The notes below the pieces were generated by a model, which was not told where the DNA came from, did no database searches, and worked only from the letters and a program-made list of their open reading frames with translations. A program made the translations under genes and the position numbers. Positions 1-10,131 of a stretch of DNA of 64,000 nucleotides are shown one piece after another. Within the stretch, counting starts at the first letter, position 1; each line of letters starts with the position of its first letter. The DNA comes from Mesorhizobium sp. CU3 (lineage in GTDB: Bacteria; Pseudomonadota; Alphaproteobacteria; Rhizobiales; Rhizobiaceae): assembly GCF_006442965.1 (NCBI RefSeq), contig NZ_VFWX01000008.1, positions 224,339 through 288,338 of the forward strand. Direction: 5' to 3'.

Positions 1-2484
1 GATCTCGTCCGGCGCATCCGCCAGGCGTTCACGTTCGGCTTCGGCTTCGGCCTTGCGCTCGCCAAGGGCGGCGATCTGCGTCGAGGCGTTCTCGGCGCGC
101 TCCAGCCAGTTGCTGCGCTCGGCGCCGATGGCGTCGAGCCGGCGCATGCGCGCCTCTGCCTCGCGCCGCAAGCCCTCATGCACGGCGCGCGCATCGGCCA
201 ACGTGGCGCGGTCGCGCGAGACGTTGGCGGAGGCCTGTTCGAGCTGCAATTGCAGATCGCCGAGATCGGGCGCGTCCTGCAACATCGCCTCGGCTTCGAG
301 GAAAGCAGCCTGCGTTTCCTCATGGCTGTCGACGATGCGCGCGCGGGCGTCGTCCAGGGCAGCACGGCGGTTGACCAGTTCGCCGCCGGCCTTCTCGGCC
401 TCGGCCAGTGCGTTACGGGCGGCATCCAGGGCGTGCTGCGCGTCGCGGCCGGCCTGGCGCGCATTGCGCTCGGCTTCGCTTGCCTGGCGCATCGCCTGTT
501 CGGCGCGCGCCAGCGCTTCCTCGGCCTCGCGCACGACGCGTGTTGCCTGCACGGCCTCGGCATCGAGCTCGGCCAAACGGTTCTTCTGCGCCAGCCGCTG
601 CGCGGCGGCGGTCGGCGCATCGGCGCTGGCGGTCAGACCATCCCAGCGCCACAGCGCGCCGTCACGGCTGACCAGCCGCTGTCCTGGCGCCAGCAGCGCC
701 TGCAAACGCCGGCCATCGGCGGCATCAACGATGCCGATCTGCGCCAGACGGCGCGCCAGTTGGGCCGGCGCGCTGACGACGCTGGCCAGGCTCTTCACGC
801 CCTCCGGCAGCGCCGCGTCGCCGGGCTGTACCGCGCTCTCCCCCCAATGCACCGGCGCGCTGCGGTCGAGCGGGACATCGAGATCCTCGCCGAGTGCCGC
901 GCCGAGCGCCGTCTCATAGCCGCGTTCGACGCTGATCTGCTCCAGCACCGACGGGAAGAGGTCGCCGCTCGCGGCATTAAGGATTTTTGCCAGCGTGCGC
1001 GCTTCGGTCTCGATGCGCGCAAGCTCGGCCCTGGCGTCCTGCAGCGGCGGCCGGGCAGCAGCCTCGGCGGCGCGAGCTTCGATCACCGCCTGCTCTGCGG
1101 CGATGGTGCCGGCCTCGCCTTCTTCGAGGCGGGCGAGCGCGTCCTCAACCAGCAGCCGCTTCTCGGCCGGATCGGGCAGGCCGGCAATGCGCGAGACGAT
1201 GTCGGACAGCTCGCGGTCGACCTCAGCGAGCTGGCGGGCGAAGCGGTCGCGGCGCTCGGCGGTCTCGCGCAAGCTGCGTTCGATCTGATGGCGCGAGGCG
1301 GCCGCTTCGGCGCGTTCGGCGGTCAGCGCGGCAAGTTTGGCTTCGCTCTGCGACAGCGTCGCACCCGCCTGCTCGAAAGCGGCGCGCGTGGTCGCTTCGC
1401 GTTCGGCGGCACCGGCATTGTCCGAATTGAGCTCGGCTTCCTCGGCGCGCAGGCGCTCGAGGATGTCGGCATTGTCGCGCACCATCCGCTCTTCGCGGGC
1501 GATGTCGGCATCGAGCTGCTGCAGGCGGCGTTCGAGCTCGGTCTGGCGGGCGCGGATGCGGCCGGCCTCTTCCTCGATCTGCGTCTTGGCGATCGACAGG
1601 CGCTGGAAGGCGGCAGCGGCGGCAGCCTCGGCATCGCGCAAATCCGGCAGCCGGTGCGCGGCGATGCCCTGCTCCCGCGCCGCCGCCATCTGGGCCGCGG
1701 CGCGGTCGCCGACCAGCGTCGTGGCGACGGCAAGTGCCGAACGCGCCTCGCCTTCCTGGGTCTTGGCCAGCGTCCAGCGCAGATGCAGAAGCGTCGCCTC
1801 GGCTTTGCGGATGTCGGCGGACAGGTTCTTGAAGCGCGAAGCCTGGCGCGCCTGACGCTTCAGGCTGTCGATCTGGCCTTCCAGCTCGCCGACGACATCG
1901 TCGAGCCGCTCGAGGTTCTGCTCGGCGGCCTTGAGCCGCAACTCGGCCTCGTGCCGGCGTGTGTGCAAGCCGGAAATGCCGGCGGCTTCTTCGAGCAGCG
2001 CGCGGCGGGCCTGCGGCTTGGCCTGGATCAGCTCGCCGATGCGGCCCTGGCCGACCATCGAAGGCGAGCGGGCACCGGTCGACTGGTCGGCGAACAGAAG
2101 CTGCACGTCCTTGGCGCGGGCTTCCTTGCCGTTGATGCGGTAGAGCGAACCCGCCTCGCGCTCGATGCGGCGAGACACCTGCAATTCGTCGGCGTCGTTG
2201 AAGGCAGAGGGCGCCGTTCGGTCGCTGTTGTCGAGGAAAAGCGTGACTTCGGCGGTGTTGCGCGCCGGCCTGGTGCCGGAGCCCGAGAAGATGACGTCGT
2301 CCATGCCGGACGCGCGCATGTTCTTGTAGGAGCTTTCGCCCATCACCCAGCGCAAGGCTTCGACGAGGTTCGACTTGCCGCAGCCGTTCGGCCCGACAAT
2401 GCCGGTCAGCCCGCGTTCGATGACGAACTCGCCGGGCTCGACGAAGGATTTGAAACCGAGGAGGCGAAGGCGCGAAAATTTCAT
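1..2484 (-). CDS. smc: Chromosome segregation protein SMC (5' part, cut by window edge)
   Basis: ATPase of the SMC-ScpAB condensin complex, which organises and segregates the chromosome. The gene starts at ATG 2484 and runs leftward off the window, so only the 828 N-terminal residues of a protein of usually about 1,150 aa are present. Residues 31-38 are the Walker A loop GPNGCGKS in the ABC head. From about residue 170 the sequence is long, charged, Ala/Glu/Arg-rich coiled coil, interrupted at about 505-615 by a less charged globular stretch that fits the SMC hinge. The signature and Walker B motifs lie outside the window. It follows the dsbA-like gene on the same strand, the usual rhizobial order. 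Confidence 0.96.
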   Translation of the reverse strand, partial: MKFSRLRLLGFKSFVEPGEFVIERGLTGIVGPNGCGKSNLVEALRWVMGESSYKNMRASGMDDVIFSGSGTRPARNTAEVTLFLDNSDRTAPSAFNDADELQVSRRIEREAGSLYRINGKEARAKDVQLLFADQSTGARSPSMVGQGRIGELIQAKPQARRALLEEAAGISGLHTRRHEAELRLKAAEQNLERLDDVVGELEGQIDSLKRQARQASRFKNLSADIRKAEATLLHLRWTLAKTQEGEARSALAVATTLVGDRAAAQMAAAREQGIAAHRLPDLRDAEAAAAAAFQRLSIAKTQIEEEAGRIRARQTELERRLQQLDADIAREERMVRDNADILERLRAEEAELNSDNAGAAEREATTRAAFEQAGATLSQSEAKLAALTAERAEAAASRHQIERSLRETAERRDRFARQLAEVDRELSDIVSRIAGLPDPAEKRLLVEDALARLEEGEAGTIAAEQAVIEARAAEAAARPPLQDARAELARIETEARTLAKILNAASGDLFPSVLEQISVERGYETALGAALGEDLDVPLDRSAPVHWGESAVQPGDAALPEGVKSLASVVSAPAQLARRLAQIGIVDAADGRRLQALLAPGQRLVSRDGALWRWDGLTASADAPTAAAQRLAQKNRLAELDAEAVQATRVVREAEEALARAEQAMRQASEAERNARQAGRDAQHALDAARNALAEAEKAGGELVNRRAALDDARARIVDSHEETQAAFLEAEAMLQDAPDLGDLQLQLEQASANVSRDRATLADARAVHEGLRREAEARMRRLDAIGAERSNWLERAENASTQIAALGERKAEAEAERERLADAPDEI

Positions 2485-2500
2485 TCGCGCCGCCCTTCAA

Positions 2501-2545
2501 GCGGGTTCCGCAAAAATGTTACGCGGTTTTGCGAAAAGAACCCGC
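2501..2545. repeat. Imperfect palindrome between dsbA-like gene and smc
   Basis: The arms GCGGGTT (2501-2507) and AACCCGC (2539-2545) pair, and inside them CGCAAAA pairs with TTTTGCG, giving an interrupted hairpin. It sits 17 bp upstream of the smc start, in the smc leader. It resembles the short palindromes found elsewhere in this window (17416 and 22867). It could be a REP-like repeat or an attenuator; the sequence alone does not decide. Confidence 0.5.
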
Positions 2546-2601
2546 GACAAGACAAAGCGGCCAAGGCGCCGAAGCCGGACCGCTTCGGCGCGGCCTGGAT
2601 G

Positions 2602-3348
2602 TCAGAGCAGAGGGTCGATGATCGCCGACATTTCCTCAATCGACATCGCCCCTTTATAGGTCTTACCGTTGATGAAGAAGGTCGGCGTCGAGTCGACCTT
2701 GAACTCGTCCGCTCCGCGTTTCTGGACTGCTCTCACATCGTCCAGAAGCTTCTGGTCCGTCAAGCAGGACTCAAAGGACTCCTGTGTAAAACCGGCCAGC
2801 TTGGAGATCTGCAGCAGCGCTTCCTTGGTGTTGCTGACGCCGACCCAGCTCGGCTGCTGCTTGAACAGCACGTCGACCATGGCGAAGTAATTGTCCTTCG
2901 AGCAGCGCGCCAGCATGAAGCCGGCCTCGGCGCTCGGATCGAAGGGGAATTCGCGCAGGATGTAACGCGCCTTGCCGGTGTCGATATATTTGGTCTTCAA
3001 CTCAGGGAAGGTGGTCATGTCGAAATGCGCGCAATGCGGGCAGGTCATCGAGGCATATTCGACGATGGTGACCTTGGCGTCGTCCTTGCCGAGCTGCTTT
3101 TCGGGCAGCGCGCCGGGCTTGAGCAATTCGGCCATGTCGACGTCGCCGCTCGATTGCGGAACCTGAGCCGCCGCCGGCGTGGCCGCGGACTTGGCGGGCG
3201 TCGACGGATTGGCAGGCTTCACATCGGCAGCCTTCGCCTCCTCGCCGGAGTCGCTGCATGCGGCAAGCAGCGCCACCGCAGGAACAGCGGCCAAAGTGGT
3301 CAGAACGTTTCTGCGGGACAAAGTCTTGCCAAACGGGGCACGGTTCAT
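2602..3348 (-). CDS. DsbA family thiol:disulfide oxidoreductase, predicted lipoprotein
   Basis: Thioredoxin-fold protein of the DsbA/Com1 group, expected to oxidise or isomerise disulfides outside the cytoplasm. The active site CPHC is at residues 103-106 and the cis-proline loop STPTFFING is near the C-terminus. The N-terminus carries SRRNVLTTL (a twin-arginine-like motif, residues 11-19) followed by a hydrophobic stretch ending in LLAAC, a lipobox with Cys31. I chose ATG 3348 (248 aa) because AGGTG lies a suitable distance upstream; GTG 3357 would add three residues. A Pro/Ala-rich linker at about 40-68 separates the anchor from the catalytic domain. It lies upstream of smc, 117 bp away. 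Confidence 0.9.
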   Translation of the reverse strand: MNRAPFGKTLSRRNVLTTLAAVPAVALLAACSDSGEEAKAADVKPANPSTPAKSAATPAAAQVPQSSGDVDMAELLKPGALPEKQLGKDDAKVTIVEYASMTCPHCAHFDMTTFPELKTKYIDTGKARYILREFPFDPSAEAGFMLARCSKDNYFAMVDVLFKQQPSWVGVSNTKEALLQISKLAGFTQESFESCLTDQKLLDDVRAVQKRGADEFKVDSTPTFFINGKTYKGAMSIEEMSAIIDPLL

Positions 3349-3502
3349 GCGAATCACCTGATATTCGTTTGATTTTGCAATGCAAGGACTAGAAAAGGCG
3401 AGAGTTGGCGCGAATTAAGGCATCGCGATCCCCAATCCAATCGCCAAACCTGACCATGAGCATCACGAATGCGCGAGATTGGTGACGCATTCGTGACGCT
3501 TC

Positions 3503-4012
3503 TTACGATCCTTTCGGCTTCTTTTCACCCATAATTGTGGCGCCGAGCCGTTCCAGCGAAGCGCGCAGGCCGTCATCCTCGATTTTACCCACCATCCGCG
3601 CGAGTTTCGATTTCTCGGCCTCGCTCAGCGGGCGAGGCGACGGCTTTGGCCGGGCCTTCTGCGACAGCACGGGCTTTTGCAGGATCTTGATGCGGCCGAT
3701 GGCGTTGAAGCCGAGAAAGGCGTTGACGCGGTTGATGACCTCGCCGGCTTCGTGCTGCAGATGCAGCGCCGCCATGCCTTCGCAGGCGATGATCAGCGTC
3801 GCCGGCTCGAACGGATCGTCCTCATGCAGGCGGCGCGGCCACTGGATCTTTTCCGGGCGCGAATGGGTAGCGAGGCGCGGCCCGGCGATCTCTTCCCAGG
3901 ACTGTACCAGCCCGATCGAGATGCCGGCGCGCTTCTTCAGCACCGGATCGAGGATCTCGGTCGCGAGATCGCTCACCGGAACGGGATTGCCGAAGGGCCT
4001 TTTCCCTGCCAT
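3503..4012 (-). CDS. dciA: DUF721 protein, DciA-like helicase-loading factor
   Basis: 169-aa protein of the DUF721/DciA family. DciA proteins bind the replicative helicase DnaB and help load it in bacteria that lack DnaC or DnaI, as most alphaproteobacteria do. The N-terminal half has the family's conserved core (WEEIAGPRLATHSRPEKI, about residues 39-56) and the KH-like fold pattern; the C-terminus is basic and probably flexible. It is divergent from mutY, 32 bp away, the arrangement seen in many rhizobia. The assignment to the family is firm; the helicase-loading role here is inferred from the family. Confidence 0.82.
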   Translation of the reverse strand: MAGKRPFGNPVPVSDLATEILDPVLKKRAGISIGLVQSWEEIAGPRLATHSRPEKIQWPRRLHEDDPFEPATLIIACEGMAALHLQHEAGEVINRVNAFLGFNAIGRIKILQKPVLSQKARPKPSPRPLSEAEKSKLARMVGKIEDDGLRASLERLGATIMGEKKPKGS

Positions 4013-4044
4013 GTGCGTTCTCCAGTCCCCAGTTCATCCGATCA

Positions 4045-5169
4045 ATGGCACCGCTCGATCAGACCCGCAAGGCATCACCAAAGGCCGATACCGCGACGCG
4101 CCTGCTCGCCTGGTACGACGCGCACCACCGCGACCTGCCTTGGCGCGTGACGCCCGGGGCGTTCGCGCGTGGCATAAGGGCCGATCCTTATCGTGTCTGG
4201 CTATCCGAAGTGATGCTTCAGCAGACGACGGTCGAAGCGGTGAAAGCCTATTTTCGCAATTTCGTCGAGAAATGGCCGACAGTGGAAGCACTGGCGGCGG
4301 CGCCCGCCGAGGACGTGATGAAAGCCTGGGCCGGGCTCGGCTACTACTCCAGGGCGCGAAACCTGAAGGCCTGCGCCGATCTCGTGGCGCAAAGAGGCGG
4401 CCGCTTCCCAGACACCGAAGCCGGCCTGCGCGAACTGCCCGGCATCGGCGTCTATACCGCCGCCGCGATCGCGGCGATCGCCTTCGACCGGCGGGCGGCG
4501 GTCGTCGACGGCAATGTCGAGCGGGTCATGACCCGGCTCCATTCGATCGAAACGCCGCTCAGCGAGGCCAAGCCTGAAATCCGCGCGCTGGTCGAGAAAC
4601 TGGTGCCGCAGGCGCGGCCCGGCGACTTCGCCCAGGCGATGATGGACCTTGGCGCGACGATCTGCACGCCGAAGCGGCCGCGCTGCATGCTTTGCCCGCT
4701 GCGCGAGGATTGCAGCGCCATCCTTTCGGGCGACCCGGAACGCTTTCCGGTCCGGTTGCCGAAGGACGACAAGCCGCTCAGACGGGGCGCCGCCTTCGTG
4801 GCCGAGCGCGACGACGGCGCGATCCTGTTGCGCAAGCGGCCGGAGAAGGGCCTGCTCGGCGGCATGACGGAGGTGCCGACGACAGGCTGGACCGCAAGGG
4901 TCGACGGCGCGACGACGGCGGATGCCGCGCCCTTCCCCGCCGATTGGCGACGCACCGGCCAGATCGGGCATGTCTTCACCCATTTCGCGCTCGAGCTGGA
5001 AATATTCCATGCCCGCATCACGGACGATGCGCCGGCAGGCCATTTCTGGTCGCCGGCGCACGAGATTTCCGGGGAGGCGCTGCCGACTGTCATGAAAAAG
5101 GCAATCGAAGCGGCGATACCGGGCGCGACGAAAAAACCGTCGCCGCACAGTGCAAAGAGGCCTGCATGA
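4045..5169 (+). CDS. mutY: A/G-specific adenine DNA glycosylase MutY
   Basis: Removes adenine mispaired with 8-oxoguanine or guanine in base excision repair. 374 aa. The catalytic Glu55 is in WLSEVMLQQT, the helix-hairpin-helix is LPGIGVYTAAA (131-141) and the catalytic Asp155 is in VVDGNVERV. Four cysteines spaced C-x6-C-x2-C-x5-C (207, 214, 217, 223) bind the 4Fe-4S cluster. The C-terminal third is the MutT-like domain that recognises 8-oxoG. The stop overlaps the start of the next gene by ATGA, so the two are translationally coupled. Confidence 0.97.
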   Translation: MAPLDQTRKASPKADTATRLLAWYDAHHRDLPWRVTPGAFARGIRADPYRVWLSEVMLQQTTVEAVKAYFRNFVEKWPTVEALAAAPAEDVMKAWAGLGYYSRARNLKACADLVAQRGGRFPDTEAGLRELPGIGVYTAAAIAAIAFDRRAAVVDGNVERVMTRLHSIETPLSEAKPEIRALVEKLVPQARPGDFAQAMMDLGATICTPKRPRCMLCPLREDCSAILSGDPERFPVRLPKDDKPLRRGAAFVAERDDGAILLRKRPEKGLLGGMTEVPTTGWTARVDGATTADAAPFPADWRRTGQIGHVFTHFALELEIFHARITDDAPAGHFWSPAHEISGEALPTVMKKAIEAAIPGATKKPSPHSAKRPA

Positions 5170-5777
5170 CCGAAATCCGCCACATCGTGTTCGACATCGG
5201 CAAGGTGCTGATTCACTACGACCCAGACCTTGCCTTCAGCCGGCTGATCCCGGATGCCGAAGAGCGCAAATGGTTCTTCGACAATGTCTGCACGCATGAC
5301 TGGAACATCGAGCAGGACCGTGGCCGGACGTGGCAGGAGGCGGAAGCGCTGCTGATCGCCGCGCATCCGGACCATGCGGAAAACATCCGTAATTTCCGCC
5401 GCCACTGGCACGAGATGGTGCCGCACGCTTATGAAGACAGCGTCGCCATCATGCTCGGCCTTATCGAGGGCGGCCACGACGTGACCATGCTGACCAACTT
5501 CGCTGCCGACACGCTTGCCGAGGCGAGGCAGCGTTTCGACTTTCTCAACCGGCCGCGCGGCGTGACTGTGTCGGCCGACATCCGCCAGATCAAGCCCGAC
5601 CGCGCCATCTACGACCATCATGTCGCGGCATTCGGCCTCGATCCGTCAGCTACGCTGTTCATCGACGACAGCCAGAAGAATGTCGACGGCGCCAAGGCCG
5701 CCGGCTGGCAGGCCGTGCTGTTCACCGATGCCAAGACGCTTAAAGCGGACCTTGAGCGGTTCGGGATTGCGGCCTGA
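5166..5777 (+). CDS. HAD-IA family hydrolase (YihX-like)
   Basis: 203-aa haloacid-dehalogenase-fold hydrolase, probably a phosphatase acting on a small sugar phosphate or similar cytoplasmic metabolite. Motif I is VFDIGKVLI with nucleophile Asp10; the usual second Asp is Gly12, as in YihX-type proteins (DxGNV). Motif II is LTNFA, the motif III lysine is in IKPDRAIY and motif IV is FIDDSQKNV. ATG 5166 overlaps the mutY stop by four bases; longer in-frame readings further upstream lie inside mutY and are not needed. Substrate unknown. Confidence 0.88.
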   Translation: MTEIRHIVFDIGKVLIHYDPDLAFSRLIPDAEERKWFFDNVCTHDWNIEQDRGRTWQEAEALLIAAHPDHAENIRNFRRHWHEMVPHAYEDSVAIMLGLIEGGHDVTMLTNFAADTLAEARQRFDFLNRPRGVTVSADIRQIKPDRAIYDHHVAAFGLDPSATLFIDDSQKNVDGAKAAGWQAVLFTDAKTLKADLERFGIAA

Positions 5778-5797
5778 ACTGAATCGCTTGCGACGAT

Positions 5798-5820
5798 CCG
5801 TTGAAGCTCTGATTCAACGG
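5798..5820. terminator. Hairpin between convergent HAD gene and ccrM
   Basis: Perfect 8-bp stem, CCGTTGAA (5798-5805) with TTCAACGG (5813-5820), around a 7-nt loop. It lies in the 54-bp gap between two convergent genes and could end transcription from both sides, though there is no clear T-tract on either strand. The right arm contains a GATTC (GANTC) methylation site, and a second GANTC lies at 5781-5785. Confidence 0.55.
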
Positions 5821-5831
5821 CAGTCTACGGC

Positions 5832-6986
<1,155 letters not shown>

Positions 6987-7138
6987 TTACAGTTTTACTG
7001 GCTGTTATGGTTACCGATCAGCGTAAACATTCGGTGAAGGCTTGCCGTTGAGCTTACTCGGTTTGCGCGGACCGGCCCATTGGTGTATGCCGCGCCGCTT
7101 GAGCCGTCAGGCCTTCCCCCAAACGACCCCGGATAGCT

Positions 7139-7828
7139 ATGCCCCAGCCAGATCTTGTCATTTTCGATTGCGACGGCGTGCTCGTCGATTCCGAAATCAT
7201 CGCCGCGCGCATCGAGGCTGAGCTGATCACTCTGGCCGGTTATGAAATCTCGGCCGAGGAGATTGCCGAGACCTATGCCGGGCTGACCTTCAAGGACATA
7301 TTGATGCGGATCGAGGAGAAGTCGCAGATCCCGTTCCAGGCTTCGCTGATCGACCGCGCGGAAGAGTTGGTCGAGCGCAAGCTGCGCGCCGACGTGCGCA
7401 TCATTGACGGCGCGCGCGAGGCGGTGGCCGCCGTCACCGCGCCGCGCGCCGTCTGTTCCAATTCCCCCAGGGAACGGGTCGAGTTCATGCTGGAGAAAGT
7501 GCGGCTTCTGCCCTTCTTCGCCGGCCACATCTATTCAGGCCTCGACATTCCGAGCAAAAAGCCCAAGCCGGCACCGGACGTGTTCCTTTATGCCGCCGAA
7601 AAGCTCGGCGCCAAACCGAAGGACACATTCGTCATCGAGGATTCCGTGCACGGCGTCACCGGCGCCAGGGCGGCCGGCATGCGCGTCATCGGGTTCACCG
7701 GCGCCGCGCACAGCTATCCCGGCCACGCCGACACGCTGACCGAAGCCGGCGCCGAGACCGTCATCCGCCGCTGGGCGGAACTGAACAGCACGATCGCGGC
7801 GCTGTCGGAGTGGTCTGAAGACGCCTGA
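7139..7828 (+). CDS. HAD-IA family phosphatase (beta-phosphoglucomutase/Gph-like)
   Basis: 229-aa HAD hydrolase of subfamily IA, variant 3. Motif I is FDCDGVLVDSE with Asp10 and Asp12, motif II is CSNSPRERV, the motif III lysine is in SKKPKPAPDVF and motif IV is VIEDSVHG. The all-alpha cap lies between motifs I and II (about residues 20-85). Such proteins act on phosphoglycolate, hexose phosphates or similar; the true substrate cannot be read. It is divergent from ccrM across a 173-bp intergenic region. Confidence 0.9.
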   Translation: MPQPDLVIFDCDGVLVDSEIIAARIEAELITLAGYEISAEEIAETYAGLTFKDILMRIEEKSQIPFQASLIDRAEELVERKLRADVRIIDGAREAVAAVTAPRAVCSNSPRERVEFMLEKVRLLPFFAGHIYSGLDIPSKKPKPAPDVFLYAAEKLGAKPKDTFVIEDSVHGVTGARAAGMRVIGFTGAAHSYPGHADTLTEAGAETVIRRWAELNSTIAALSEWSEDA

Positions 7829-7847
7829 GCCAGGCGCCAAGACGGCG

Positions 7848-8591
7848 TCAGTTCGTCGCCGGAGCGCGCTTCTTCCTCTTGCCCTTCGACTTGTCGGCCG
7901 GCGCCGGCGTATTCTCGTCATAGCCGGCATAGGCCTGGTAGTCGCGCGCGGTCGGCTCCGGCACGACGACATTGGTGTCGGTGAAGACGAACTGAGTAGC
8001 GGCCGAGGGGTCGGTCACCTGCACCTGGTACTGATGCAACTGCGAATAAAGCACGTCATTGCCATGCTGGACGGCGATGCGGATCGGCATGGTGACGGTG
8101 CCGGGGGCGAACATCGGGCCTGGCACGACCTTGCCGGCAACCGCGATCTTCATCGACAGCTGGCCGTCGGCATGCGTGCAGTCGCGCGTCATGTCGGTAA
8201 TCGAGGCTTGATAGATGATCTTGGACGGATCGTGATTAGGATCGACGGGCTGGCCGTTAGGCCCGGCCTGCGCGGCAGCCGCGGCTGCCTGGGCCTCGGC
8301 TTCGGCCGCGGCGTCGCCCTTTTTCTTCTTGGGTTTCGCGGTCGCGCCCTTGGCATAGGTGTTGAAGAAGGCGGTGCCGTCGCGCAGCGTCACCTTGGGG
8401 CAGTAGGCGCGCAACTGGCTGGCCAGCACCTTCGGGTCCTGCGGCGGTATCGGTGCTGTCGGATCGGGCTTCTTGCCGATGCCGAGGTTCAGTATGCCAT
8501 TGTCGCCGGATTGGCAGCCGGCGGCGGCAAGCATAAAGCCACTGAGCGCCAGACCCGCGACAAGACGACGGTTGACCGAATAAAACGCCAT
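7848..8591 (-). CDS. Conserved hypothetical lipoprotein
   Basis: 247-aa predicted lipoprotein. ATG 8591 gives a short basic N-terminus, a hydrophobic segment and the lipobox AAGC (Cys26); AGGGAAG lies upstream. An alternative upstream start would add 29 residues and spoil the signal peptide. A Lys-rich patch followed by an Ala/Glu/Gln tract lies at about residues 82-108, and the C-terminus is strongly basic (KSKGKRKKRAP). I recognise no enzymatic motif; similar proteins are annotated as hypothetical in rhizobia. It is convergent with the HAD gene and divergent from thrC. Confidence 0.8.
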   Translation of the reverse strand: MAFYSVNRRLVAGLALSGFMLAAAGCQSGDNGILNLGIGKKPDPTAPIPPQDPKVLASQLRAYCPKVTLRDGTAFFNTYAKGATAKPKKKKGDAAAEAEAQAAAAAAQAGPNGQPVDPNHDPSKIIYQASITDMTRDCTHADGQLSMKIAVAGKVVPGPMFAPGTVTMPIRIAVQHGNDVLYSQLHQYQVQVTDPSAATQFVFTDTNVVVPEPTARDYQAYAGYDENTPAPADKSKGKRKKRAPATN

Positions 8592-8719
8592 GAAACTGCA
8601 CTTCCCTCTCACAAAGCCGGTGACGTATAGCAACCGCGCGGCAAAAATGCGACTGAGCCGGCTCGGAAAATTAACCAATTGCCGTGGATGACGCGAACGG
8701 CAGCAATGGGCCCTTTACG

Positions 8720-10117
8720 ATGCAATATGTGAGTACCCGCGGGGATGCGCCCGTGCTTGGATTTTCCGACGCGGTGATGGCCGGGCTGGCGCGCGATGGC
8801 GGGCTTTATGTGCCCGGCGAATGGCCGCAATTCCCCGCCGCCGACATCCGCGCCATGCGCGGCCTTGCCTATCCGGAGCTGGCGATCCGCGTCTTGACGC
8901 CGTTTCTCGGCGGCGAGATTTCAGCGCCCGTCTTCGAGCGGCTGGTGCGCGAGGCCTATGCGACGTTCCGGCACGAAGCCGTCTGCCCGCTGGTGCAGAC
9001 CGGCAAGAACAGCTTCGTGCTGGAGCTGTTCCACGGCCCGACGCTCGCCTTCAAGGACGTGGCGATGCAATTGCTGGCCCGGCTGATGGATCATGTGCTT
9101 GCCGAACGGGGCCAGCGCGCCACCATCGTCGGCGCAACCTCCGGCGACACCGGGGGCGCGGCGATCGACGCCTTCGCCGGCCGCGACCGCACCGACATCT
9201 TCATCCTCTTCCCGCACGGCAAGGTCTCGCCGGTGCAGCAGCGGCAGATGACCACCTCCAAGGCTGCCAATGTCCATGCGCTGTCGATCGAAGGCAATTT
9301 CGACGACTGCCAGGGCCTAGTGAAAGACATGTTCAACGACCACGGTTTTCGCGACCGGGTCTCGCTGTCGGGCGTCAATTCGATCAACTGGGCCCGCATC
9401 ATGGCCCAGATCGTCTATTATTTCTCGTCCGCCGTGTCGCTCGGCGCGCCGGACCGGCCGGTGTCGTTCACGGTGCCGACCGGCAATTTCGGTGACATTT
9501 TCGCCGGTTATGCTGCCAAGCGCATGGGATTGCCGATCGAGCGGCTGATCATCGCCACCAACGACAACGACATCCTGGCGCGCACGCTTTCGAGCGGCGA
9601 ATACCGCACCAAGGGCGTGTTCGCGACGACCTCGCCGTCGATGGACATCCAGGTGTCGTCGAACTTCGAACGCCTGCTGTTCGAGGCGGCGGGGCGCGAT
9701 GCGGCGACGGTCCGGCGCTACATGAACGGGCTGAAGCAATCCGGCGCCTTCACCATCGAGGCGGGCGAGCTAGCACGCATCCGCGCCGAGTTCGATGCCG
9801 GCCGCGCCGGTGTCGACGAGGTCGCCGCCACCATCCGCTCGACGCTCGAAAAGAGCAGCTACCTGCTTGATCCGCACACCGCCGCCGCCGTGCATGTCGC
9901 CGCAGCGCAAACCGACAGCGCGGTGCCGATGGTGGTGCTCGGTACCGCGCATCCGGCGAAATTCCCGGCCGCCGTCGAGGCCGCCAGCGGCGTCAATCCG
10001 GCGCTTCCCGCCTGGCTCGACGGCTTGATGACAGCCGACGAAAAATACACGATACTTCCCTCCGACTTGAAAATGGTGGAAGATTACGCGAACCGCCACA
10101 CGCGGGCGGCGCGCTAG
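8720..10117 (+). CDS. thrC: Threonine synthase
   Basis: PLP enzyme converting O-phosphohomoserine to threonine, the last step of the pathway (thrB is at 19117-20079). 465 aa from ATG 8720, giving the usual start MQYVSTRG; ATG 8684 would add 12 atypical residues. The PLP lysine is Lys112 in TLAFKDVAMQ, and the phosphate-binding loop TSGDTGGAA follows. Length and order fit the class I bacterial enzyme. The M16 peptidase gene follows after 14 bp, probably in one operon. Confidence 0.96.
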   Translation: MQYVSTRGDAPVLGFSDAVMAGLARDGGLYVPGEWPQFPAADIRAMRGLAYPELAIRVLTPFLGGEISAPVFERLVREAYATFRHEAVCPLVQTGKNSFVLELFHGPTLAFKDVAMQLLARLMDHVLAERGQRATIVGATSGDTGGAAIDAFAGRDRTDIFILFPHGKVSPVQQRQMTTSKAANVHALSIEGNFDDCQGLVKDMFNDHGFRDRVSLSGVNSINWARIMAQIVYYFSSAVSLGAPDRPVSFTVPTGNFGDIFAGYAAKRMGLPIERLIIATNDNDILARTLSSGEYRTKGVFATTSPSMDIQVSSNFERLLFEAAGRDAATVRRYMNGLKQSGAFTIEAGELARIRAEFDAGRAGVDEVAATIRSTLEKSSYLLDPHTAAAVHVAAAQTDSAVPMVVLGTAHPAKFPAAVEAASGVNPALPAWLDGLMTADEKYTILPSDLKMVEDYANRHTRAAR

Positions 10118-10131
10118 GGAGTACTTGCCAT

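Noticed and set aside
178..3372. Very long plus-strand reading frame opposite smc and the dsbA-like gene
   Set aside because: It is a high-GC shadow frame. The minus strand has clear SMC and DsbA motifs; this frame is Arg/Gly/Ala-rich with no domain.
7820..7849. Hairpin GACGCC...GGCGTC at the end of the HAD gene as a terminator
   Set aside because: The loop is about 18 nt, it overlaps the stop codon and no T-tract follows; too weak to list.
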